Part shown: one piece after another, positions 1 to 7,544 of the stretch
How positions within the stretch are numbered: the first letter of the stretch is position 1
Layout of the letters: each line of letters opens with the position of its first letter
Source: Monoraphidium neglectum
Taxonomy: Eukaryota > Chlorophyta > Chlorophyceae > Sphaeropleales > Selenastraceae
Direction: 5' to 3'
NCBI RefSeq assembly: GCF_000611645.1
Contig: NW_014013040.1
Coordinates: 1 to 10,327, forward strand
DNA length: 10,327 bases
Program-made: the position numbers and the translations under genes
Notes under the pieces: model-generated
What the model saw: only the letters and a program-made list of their open reading frames with translations
Database searches by the model: none
Told to the model about the DNA's origin: nothing

Positions 1-596
1 CTCTACTCTACTCACATCATCATCCCGCAGCGTGCACGTTGTCGTACAAGTACCTTTGTTCAGTGCAGGTAGCAATTACTGTCGACCCTTGTTATTATCT
101 TGGAAATGTGTGGCTGGCTGCTGATCAGGCAAGCAGGCTACCCCTCGATATTATAAATAACCTGCGCGGCAGGCGGCAGGCCGACCGGGGTATTGCAGAT
201 GTGTCCAACATAGCGTTCCTAATATTAAACTTAGGCCAGTGTCTGCACAGTTGGTGCGGTAATAACCAGAGGTCTGGCATTGCCCCCCAACAACTAATCT
301 TCCTGTGAGCCACCCAAGAAAGGCAGCCAGCAGCCCTATCCTACCTATTCTTTCGTAGCAAACACTAGTTATTCAAGTCCTGCTGGCTGCGCGTGTGCAT
401 AATTCAGCGTGCCGAAGGAGTAACCAGACCACCAACCTTTACTCATCACCAACAGGTTCGCTGGGGCTGTTGCCCTCCCCGCTACGCTGTACGACTGCGA
501 CGAATTTATATCATACGATCATTTCTCTTGACGACACTAGTCAAGTACACGCGCCGCCGGATCGCGAGTGTTCACGCCACCAATCTTCTACGTACC
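1..596. other. Upstream region of the lectin-like gene, no gene seen
   Basis: No recognisable coding sequence was found here. The stretch is lower in GC than the coding DNA that follows, as expected for promoter or intergenic DNA. It opens with a short CTCTA-type repeat (1-15). A perfect TATAAATA lies at 152-159 and a TTTATAT at 505-511. The second is the better placed to serve the start codon at 597. Short open frames in this stretch have no signal peptide, domain or coding-like pattern that I can recognise. Confidence 0.5.
504..512 (+). promoter_or_regulatory. Possible TATA-like element of the lectin-like gene
   Basis: TTTATAT at 505-511 sits in an AT-rich pocket about 86-92 bases before the chosen ATG at 597. 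Transcription starting roughly 30 bases downstream would leave a 5' UTR of about 55-60 bases. The match is short and only position and composition support it. A more canonical TATAAATA at 152-159 is about 440 bases upstream and would need a long leader or an upstream intron. Confidence 0.3.
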
Positions 597-2834
597 ATGT
601 CGTGCACGAGGAACTCGGTGGTGCTGGTTGCGCTAGGACTATTGCTGACTTACGTGCCGTTCCAGGCGATGGGCGCCACCAGCAGGTGCAGGCGGCACGC
701 ACATGGGGTGGGGGGGCCCTCATGCTGCACACCTGCAGGCCTGCAGGCCTGCAGGTGTGCACCCTAGGGTGCACGGATCCAGGGGAACCAGAAAGAGAGT
801 CGCGGCCGTAGCTGCGCTGCATTTCAGGACAGCCCCTTGCATGCAGCAGGCTGCGCCGCCCCAGCGAGCGACCAAGGCCAGGATCCTGGCGATCAAATAA
901 ACCCTTGCCTGTCAACCTTCACCGTTGCTCACCCCTGCTGTCCTCCCGGCCGCACACGCCTCTGGCACAACCCACGCAGCTTGCAGGCAGCTTCAGCCAA
1001 GAACAAGACCAAACTGGCGGTGGTGAGGGTTTGACAGGATTGCGCGCGCCAAATTGCACGTCATGACTAATGGTGCCTCGGCCTCGCCGAGCCCGGCGGA
1101 GCCCACCATGCGATGTGATGCGCGACGGTCATTGCGAGCATGTGCACCAGTCAAAGTGGCCAACGGGGACGAGTGAATGCGGCACGCGCACAAGAGCACA
1201 AGATATTCACAAGCGGCCCCTGATTGCTTGACGCGCGCTTCCATCTGCGCAGTGCGCACCCGTCAAGGCCCTGACCAAGTCGTGCTCCTCTAAGGCTGGC
1301 CCGACGGCCCTCATGGACCAGATATGCAGCGAGCTACTGGCACCCGCCAAGGCAATGGCTGACAGCAAGGTGCGCGCCAGCAGCAGGGACGCCAGTGCTT
1401 TCGCGCGCCGCGCGCAAGGCGAGGCGCCCACACTTGGCGGGCGTTTGCACCACGCATGCTGAACTATGTGATGGGTTGTACCTACGTGCGCTGTGCTGAC
1501 CAGCGGCTGACATCCAGCCCCCACATGTAAGGTCAAGCACACCACAAAAGTTGCGTCGCCCCTGCCTTCTTGCCTCACTTGCAGCCGCTGTACGGTATGC
1601 GCGCACCTGATGAATCTTGTTGGTGCTTTGTCGTTTTCCCTTGCAGGACCCCTCCAAGCTTCACTACGGGTGCGGCGTGGCCACGGCCGCCCAGGTCGAA
1701 AAGCTGTCCAGCAGCCTGGCAGCACTCGAGCCGCGGGTCGCCGCCGCCGCCGCCCAGGCAAGCTCCTCGCAGGCCACCCTGGCGCAGGGGCAAAACCAGA
1801 CGGCCGCGCTGAGTGCCGGAGTGACGGCGCTGAAGGCGGCAGTGGCTGCGCTGGCGGCGCAGGTTGCCGGTGCGCAGCAGCAGCAGCTGGCTGGTTCCGC
1901 CAACACCAGCGACATCACCCAGAAGATCGCTGCCCTCAGCGCTACCAGGGCGCAAACCGCACAGCAGCTGGCGTCGCTTGCGGCCGCGAATCAGACCACG
2001 GCCCAGGGCATCGCAGCGCTCAAAGCCGCCTCGCAGCAGTGCACCTGCGGCCTGGAGCTTGCGGTCGTCAACGCCACTGTGGCGGCCGTCCAGTCAGCCC
2101 AAGCTGCGGGCGCGGTGGACATCTCCTCGGTTAACGCGACGGCCGAGTCCGCGAAGGCCGCGGTCGCCACAGGCTCAGCGGCCATCGCGTCGGTCAACGC
2201 CAGCATCGCCACCCTTGCTGCCAACCTGCCCACCATCAACGTGACCGGCCTGGTCACATTAAGCGCCCTCAGCAGCATCGATGCGGCCACGCTCAACGGC
2301 GTGCCCGCCGCGCAATTCCTACGCAACCGCATTGTGCTCTACTCCGCTTCCTCCACTACGCTTGCAGCCACCCTGGGTGGCCGCTCCGGCGCTGATGCCA
2401 AGTGCGTCGCCCCAACCTCCATAGGCCGGCCTGCCGGCCTCGTGCAGGCGCGCGCTTTCCTAGGTGTCGCCGCCGGCGACAGCATCGCGAACCTCCCTCC
2501 CCTCTACGGCATCCCCATTGGCATGCCGATCGAGTCCGCAAGCGGCCAGGTCGTGGCGGCCGACTTCGCGGCCTTGTCGGGCGGCTCCCTCGCCGTCTCC
2601 TTGGAGGCCGCGGGGGTGCTGCCGACCGGGAGCGTTTGGTGGTCTGGCAGCAACCCCGACGGCTCCCTCGCGACCAGTGCTGGCGTTCCGTTCACCTGCG
2701 TCGGTTGGACCGACGGGTCAGCCAGTAGAGTCGGCGTCGTAGGAACGTCGGGGGCAACTACTGGCCGCCTAGTGAATTCCGCTTCAACACGGGCGTGCAA
2801 CCTGGCTGCGCACCTGCTGTGCCTTGCCTTCTAG
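597..2834 (+). CDS. Secreted coiled-coil protein with C-terminal DUF1554 (lectin-like) domain
   Basis: Proposed exons are 597-685, 980-1022, 1253-1369 and 1647-2834, giving about 478 residues. Splice signals are agcag|GTGCAG..cgcag|c, gcggtg|GTGAGG..gcgcag|tgc and agcaag|GTGCGC..cccttgcag|gac, and the frame stays open throughout. The start at 597 has A at -3 and opens a clear signal peptide: MSCTRN, then a hydrophobic SVVLVALGLLLTYV, then PFQAMGA as the cleavage region. Residues 45-92 hold four Cys. Residues 95-290 are Ala/Ser/Val/Gln-rich and probably helical or coiled-coil, with a CTC motif at 215-217. Sequons include NQT, NAT, NAS and NVT. Next comes a tail-fibre-like linker, TLNGVPAAQFL. 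Residues 312-478 match the DUF1554 pattern: LYSASST, GG.SGADAKC, a RAFLG element, VWWSGSNPDG, FTCVGWTDG, RACN and LLC, with Cys at 336, 434, 467 and 475. An extracellular or matrix role with possible ligand binding is inferred. Alternative first junction: exon 1 ending at 707 (GTGGGG donor) joined straight to 1253, giving 471 residues. The last exon is firm; the 5' exons are less so. Confidence 0.78.
726..774. repeat. Overlapping perfect palindromes (36 and 18 bases) in intron 1
   Basis: Positions 726-761 equal their own reverse complement over all 36 bases. They are built from three CCTGCAGG-type units (CTGCAG centres) flanked by TGCACA and TGTGCA. Positions 757-774, GTGCACCCTAGGGTGCAC, form a second perfect palindrome that shares GTGCA with the first. 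Both lie inside the proposed first intron, just after a run of seven Gs at 710-716. In RNA either could fold into a hairpin; in DNA they could form a cruciform. No function can be read from the sequence alone. Confidence 0.9.
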
Positions 2835-4760
2835 CGACGCACTGGCTGGGATGCATGCAGCACACACGCACGGTCACCTCCCGCTCCCCTTCTCCAACAG
2901 TGTGAGTCCAGCAGCGGTCTCGCACAAGGCGCTCTCCCGCCGCAGAAACTCGTCAGTGGTGGCCGCCATTGCACCCTGCGAAGTCTGCATCGAATGTCCG
3001 CGTACAGGCGAGCACAGCCTTGCTGCGCGCTTCCAATCATGCCGTTGTTGATTTACGGCTCGCCTGCTCTGATTGTGCATCTTGAATACCCATGCGCCGC
3101 ATTTGCTGCGTGTGCAAGCCCCCTGGCATGCGCATTGCGGGGACGCATGAGTAAAGCCGGACCAAGTCCGCCTCGCACCCCAGATCCTGCACAAACCCAT
3201 ATCAAAATCTTGTGATTAATGGCTGGCTGCTCTGCAGTTGCCAAAGGCTCGCACTCGTGCCATTTCTACATTGGTTTCACACGTTGCGTTGAATACAGCT
3301 GCATGCAGTGGTGGCTTGGGCAGCACCAATTGCAGCCCGTTCAAACCTACTGCTGCGCCGCCTCATTACATAATGTAGCCTCAGCCTTTTGCGTGGCGGG
3401 CTCTCCCCCCGTACATTTGAGGTATGGTCCGTTATACACCAGCTTGTCCGGCGATTGCCTGTCATGAGCGGCTGCTGAGCACCTCTTGTGCACTTTCTTG
3501 CTAGCCATGGTTTGGGCTCTCTGCACCCTACTAGAATTCGGATCGCGCAACTGCCTGTACGCAACACTGTGCCTCAAATGCCCGCGCTCTTTGCCTCTTT
3601 GGGGCTGGAGGTGTGCCCCAATTATTGCCAAAACCCGCGTGGCTGGCCTTATTAAATGGGCTATCCAGAAACTTGCCCCAATTCCAACCTGCCCTGTCCA
3701 ATCATTGGGCTGGTCGTTGCCAATCCACAACATTAGTCACTCTTTCGAGAGCCTGTCACAACAGTTCTGATGCCGTTTGGCAGTTGCCTGCACGCTTCTC
3801 GCTTCACAGGGGCCAGGGGGGGATTCATGTGTTGTGCGCACCTGACTGGCATGCCTGCTTGCAGGTCGGGTGGTCAGCTTCCATGCTATCTCGTCCCCGG
3901 CGCAACATGCGTTCTGGCATGGAATGATATGGGATAATAGCCACTGCCCTGCTGTCTGCTTTGTGGTCGTGCAGCGCCGCGCTGTTGGCTTGGCAATGTC
4001 GTCTCATGCGTTGCGTTTCATCAGTGGGGCCTCGCGATTTGGGCTCCTCAACGGGGCTCATGCTGTGAGGCGAGGAAGGCCAGTTGTGTTTTACCAGTTT
4101 GGCGGCCCTTGCGGTGGGGCCACTGGCCAGTCGTGGATGGGGCTCTTGCCCTTCTGCTCCACGAACTCAGAGGGGAGCAGACCCTTGTGCGTTGCACATC
4201 GCTTTGCACATCGGTCTTGCTCTCGGGCCCATGTCTTGCATGCCCATGTCTCAATGCTTCACCGGCCCACAGCAGAGGCGCATTTCTCGCGTCTGCGTGC
4301 ATGTGGAGCTTGCTGTGCTGCGTGCGTGGCACGCATGCTTGCATGCTTGCCTTGCCAACCTTTGGAGCGAGCAGGGGCGGTGGGCCGTGGGGTCGCTGCA
4401 GCTGCCCTTTTCTCATGAGTCTGGCAAACGCAGACGCGGTAATCAACATCATCAATCACTTGTCCTATGCCAGCTCAGCAGAATGCAACCACAAAATAAC
4501 AGCATAGGAATTTCCGGCAAACTGCATGCACATGGTTTTGCCTGCTTGACTGTTGCCGCAACATGATGCGTGGCGTCGTGGCGGGGAGGGACTCGGGCCG
4601 ACACGGCCAGCTGTACGATCCAGGGCACGGGGGTTGCGACAATTCTAGACCTGATTGTGGCGCATACATAACAGATTGTGCGGGTCGGCAGTCCAAAGTG
4701 GCCCTGTGACAACACCGCCTGCATCACACCAGCCACCACATCCCACAACAAGAGACATAC
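2835..4760. other. Region 3' of the lectin-like gene, no gene recognised
   Basis: This stretch of about 1.9 kb begins with the 3' UTR of the lectin-like gene, but its end cannot be placed. I saw no + strand TGTAA, the usual green-algal polyadenylation signal, between 2835 and 5225. Composition is mixed with AT-rich pockets (3190-3220, 3360-3375, 3615-3660, 4480-4515). Open frames of up to about 180 codons occur on both strands, but they are rich in Cys, His and Arg with no conserved motif. Minor items are TGCCCCAATT repeated exactly 60 bases apart (3614 and 3674), an odd palindrome CCAATCATTGG (3698-3708) and tandem GCATGCTT near 4335-4350. On the - strand a TGTAA at 3365-3369 could be the end of an unrecognised - strand transcript. 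Confidence 0.5.
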
Positions 4761-4861
4761 CTCCTGCTGCTGCCGCATCCGCCGCTGCTCGGTTTGCGGC
4801 TCCTGCTGCTTTTGAGGCTGCTGCTGCTGGTGTTGCTGCTGCCGCTGCTGCTGCTGGTCAG
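4761..4861. repeat. CTG/GCT-rich low-complexity tract
   Basis: Interrupted CTG/GCT triplets run through this stretch. They read as poly-Ala with Gly and Pro in one + frame and as poly-Gln with Arg, His and Pro in a - frame, in each case inside a longer open frame. Such triplet-rich runs are common in GC-rich algal genomes, both in exons and in intergenic DNA. Neither reading frame shows a recognisable domain on either side, so I do not call a gene here. Confidence 0.7.
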
Positions 4862-5219
4862 GCAGGCTGGAGTTGCTGCGGCCCACGCAAGCTGCTGATG
4901 CTGAGGCATGCAGGCTGCTGCACGGGCCGCGCAGGAGGATTAGGATTAGGATTAGAATTGTTACAGCGTCCCGCGGTCGCCCGCTCCTGGGGCCATCCAG
5001 GCTCATGGGATTGTACAGTGAAGCACCGACCAACGTTATGTGACTGAGGTTCAGGTGGCTACCGTGCGCCGTTCAAAGCAGGCGTGCACGAAGGCCCCCA
5101 ATGTGTGCTGATCCGCGCTGCGCGCAAAGGCGCGCATGCGCGCAAGCGCGGGTAGATTTGCAAACAAGGGCGCGAAGCAGGAGACCATCAAAGCCCAACA
5201 TCATATGATTACTTCAGGA
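4862..5219. other. Intergenic DNA with alternating GC palindrome, no gene seen
   Basis: Apart from the AGGATT repeat near its start, this stretch has no recognisable gene. A perfect 14-base palindrome, GCGCGCATGCGCGC (5130-5143), lies within a run of three GCGCGCA units between about 5120 and 5145. It consists largely of alternating purine-pyrimidine sequence, which is prone to Z-DNA or hairpin formation. After it the composition drops to moderate GC (about 5155-5225) before the GC-rich block begins. Confidence 0.45.
4936..4953. repeat. Three tandem copies of AGGATT
   Basis: Three perfect AGGATT units lie in tandem, followed by AGAATT and then GTTACAG. On the - strand the adjacent TGTAA (4958-4962) has the form of a green-algal polyadenylation signal. 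The unit loosely recalls telomere-type repeats but does not match the TTTTAGGG or TTTAGGG forms known in green plants. It is best treated as a simple minisatellite. Confidence 0.7.
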
Positions 5220-5225
5220 CAACTT

Positions 5226-6420
5226 TCACCCGGTGATGGCAGAAAGGGTGGCAAGGGATGGGGGAGCGGGGGTTGAGGGGAAGGGGCGGGGGCAGCTACG
5301 TCCCACCCTGGGAAACAAAACCAGAGGGAAGATGCGACATACCATGATGCGTGAAGCGTTGACGCGCCGCGCCGCCGCCGCGTGGAGATGGTGTGTCAGG
5401 GCCCCTGAGGCCACCCGCTCGAGTCGCAAGACCCCGGCACCTCGCAAGGCCCACGCCGCGCGACGGCCGACCGCAGCCATCCACCCGCACCGCCCAGCGC
5501 TCTCCTAGCTGCAGCCGCCGCGGCCGCTGTCCCGGCCTCGCGGCCCCACAGGCGCGCGGGTGCGCGACGCTCTCACTCGTCACGCAACACCAAGCGCGCC
5601 GATGCGCCGCCATTGCTTGCTCCGGTTCTCGCTGGGCGGCGCGTCCGAGGTTGAGGTCGAGAGCAGATCGCAGCTGCCAGATCTGAAAGGCAGCAGCCAC
5701 GCCCTCACTGCCGCAAGGATCCCTGAAGCCTCCCGTGGGCCCAGCGGCCGCGGCCGTGCCGGCGCCGATGCTGAAACCTGGGGCTCTTTAGATCGGGCCT
5801 CGTGCTCGGCCGGCGCCGCCAGCTCAGCGCACGTCGCGAGCCCCGCGAGCATCGTCCGCGCCCACACGGCCGGCGGCGCGCATGCGTGCGCGCGTGCGTC
5901 GGCGCTGCGCCGCTGCGGCGGCCCTCGGTTCCCTCGCCAGCCGCAATGGCTGGGCTGCGAGCTCCCGGCCAGCTCCGCCGCGGAGAGCAGCAGCGCGGCC
6001 ACCTTGCTCGACGTCACCTCCGGTCCGCCGCCGCTTTCGGTGCCAACGCGCGTTGCATCAGCTCGTCAACAAACTTCCCGCCAAGAACTTCCTGGCGCGC
6101 CGCTGGCTACCCGTGGCCGTCGCGCGCGCAACAGGGATGGAGGGCGCGGCGCGCCCCAAGCACCAGGCACAGCAGCGGCCCTGCGCGGCCCCGCGCACGC
6201 GCGGCGGCGGAGAGCAGCGCCGCGCGGAAGGCGGGAGACGCGGCGGCGCCGGCGCGCGCGGCTTCGGCCCTGCCGGGCGGGAGGCAGGGGAGCTCCTGCG
6301 ATGGGAGGGTGCGTGGGGGGGGGGAGGGTAAACGAGGGGGTTCAGGGTGCTGTGTCTGTGGAGGCGGGGGGCCAGGAAGAGGGTGAGCCTGAAGGGTTGA
6401 CCAGGGAAGCCCAGCGATGA
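5226..6420. other. Very GC-rich block, open on both strands, identity unknown
   Basis: This is the most GC-rich part of the window. Stops are rare in several frames on both strands. The longest + frame is 5560-6420 (about 286 codons), and another + frame starts at 5882. The 5882 frame begins with an Arg/Ala/Ser-rich, transit-peptide-like stretch and then reads ALHQLVNKLPAKNFLARRW around 6055-6110, which looks less biased than its surroundings. Nothing beyond that resembles a known domain, and the frame degenerates into Gly/Arg/Ala runs. GC-rich DNA gives such open frames by chance. It could be a promoter plus first exon, a CpG-island-like block or part of an unrecognised gene. It ends near a ten-G run (6315-6324). 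Confidence 0.35.
6315..6324. repeat. Poly-G run of ten
   Basis: Ten consecutive Gs lie in a G-rich stretch with further GGG runs nearby. It falls in unassigned DNA. Runs like this are prone to length errors in assemblies, so any reading frame drawn across it is unreliable. Confidence 0.9.
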
Positions 6421-7200
6421 TGCATTTGCGCGTGGTCAAACTGGAGCGTGTGCTAGCTGTGCGCTGTGCATTTTGTGTTCATACAACAGAACTGAAACCA
6501 ATTCCAGAGGCATCGGCCGCTGCCACCATGCGCCCCCGTGCACGCCCCGCTGCTTCACACCGGCCCCCGCTGAGACTTTTCCGCAGCCCCGCAGCCCCAT
6601 GGAGGCTGTCGCACTCCCGCGCACCCGAGCCACCGCCCACAGCCAGCCCGTGACGCCCTCTGGGGCGACGCCTGTCATGCCCAGCGCCGCCAGCGAGCCC
6701 CCCGGCCGCCGCCGCCGCCGCAGCGCCCCACGCCCGCGGGACGGTGGCAGCGGTGGGCGGCTACCAGGCGGACGCCGCCCGTAGTGACTGATGGTCGTTG
6801 TCGTCTGATTCGTCTAGGGTGTGGTGGTAGAAGCCGAATTCCAGCACCCCGCTCGGCATGAGGCGGGACGAGGCCAGGCGGGCGGGTGGGGTCCACTCGT
6901 CATGCGGGCAGCAGCGGGGCGGGCCGTGCGGATTGGCCCTCAGGGCCGCCAGGCTGGCGGCCATGCGTGGCGAGAGACGTGCGGTGGTGCTGCTAGCGGC
7001 GCCGGCACGGCTGGGCAGGGGCTGGGGGCGGAGCAGGGGGGGGGGGGATCGCATTTCCTGCTGAGCGGTCAGGGGCGCTGCAACACGCCAGTCAGCAGCT
7101 GCGACGCTGTCGAGGGCGGAGGTGCGTTGGGTAGCCAGGTCTCAAGAGTCAGTTCGAGCGATACATGGCATACAAGTAAGAGCTTGTACGAAGGGACGAT
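6421..7200. other. Unassigned DNA between the GC-rich block and the phospholipase gene
   Basis: No gene can be supported. Two overlapping + frames (6417-6653 and 6473-6784) are Pro/Ala/Arg-rich without motifs. The - frame 7054-6761 is the least biased. It holds a stretch around 6790-6845 with a more ordinary amino-acid mix, including FYHHTLDESDDNDH, but no family is recognisable and its start lies beside a 12-G run. The area could be the end of an unrecognised - strand gene or plain intergenic DNA. Confidence 0.35.
7036..7047. repeat. Poly-G run of twelve
   Basis: Twelve consecutive Gs follow GGGGGCGGAGCA. The run lies in unassigned DNA. The number of Gs may be inexact in the assembly, so reading frames crossing it should not be trusted. 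Confidence 0.9.
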
Positions 7201-7544
7201 AACAGATGGTAGCTGCTGGTCGTGGTGAGGAGTTCACGACGGCGCTGCTCGTGCTGCGCAGCCAGCCGCGCGAATACCCACCCTCACCCTGCTGCCTCAG
7301 CATACATTGCTAGCTTACTCTGCAAGTTTCTATAATGGCCAACTGATACAATATACAGCACGTCGGAGGGATTGCGTGAACATGGACGGCAATGTCTCTT
7401 GCCACTTAGTACAGCCCTGCAGCACAAGGAGCGATCAACCGCCTGAAGGGCTTCCGCACATGCGTCTGTGTACAAACCGTCGCCACCCTCATACAAAAGA
7501 GAGTCAAAACACGGCAGCGTCGATCCAAGAGGGGCTCATACAAC
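7201..7544 (-). other. Probable 3' UTR of the phospholipase B-like gene
   Basis: This AT-richer stretch directly follows the stop codon at 7545-7547 on the - strand and has no recognisable coding sequence. It is the natural place for the 3' UTR. No - strand TGTAA was seen here by eye; nearby variants are TGTAC (around 7468-7472) and TGTATATTGTAT (around 7343-7354). The 3' end therefore cannot be fixed from sequence. Confidence 0.35.

Noticed and set aside
152..159. TATAAATA as the promoter of the lectin-like gene
   Set aside because: It is a perfect match but lies about 440 bases before the start codon. The weaker site at 505-511 is better placed, so this one is mentioned only as a possibility.
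703..1034. Plus-strand open frames between the signal-peptide exon and the third exon
   Set aside because: They run through the palindromes and intron sequence. Only the 43-base piece at 980-1022 keeps the reading frame with good splice sites.
1525..1530. TGTAA as a polyadenylation signal
   Set aside because: It lies inside the third intron of the lectin-like gene, upstream of the main exon, so it is probably chance.
1207..1955. Minus-strand open frames antisense to the lectin-like gene
   Set aside because: They are shadows of GC-rich coding DNA and introns on the opposite strand. The + strand carries the signal peptide, splice signals and domain.
3870..4418. Plus-strand frame of about 182 codons
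   Set aside because: It lacks an ATG at its first position, is unusually rich in Cys, His and Arg, and resembles no family.
4936..4953. Interstitial telomere repeat
   Set aside because: The AGGATT unit does not match known green-plant or algal telomere units, and only three copies are present.
4452..5033. Minus-strand frame of about 193 codons with a poly-Gln run
   Set aside because: The Gln run comes from the CTG repeat, and a hydrophobic ILILIL stretch comes from the AGGATT repeat. The rest has no motif, so repeats explain the frame.
5560..6420. Long + strand open frame of about 286 codons
   Set aside because: It lies in extremely GC-rich DNA where stops are rare on both strands. The translation is Arg/Ala/Gly/Pro-rich and shows no recognisable domain.
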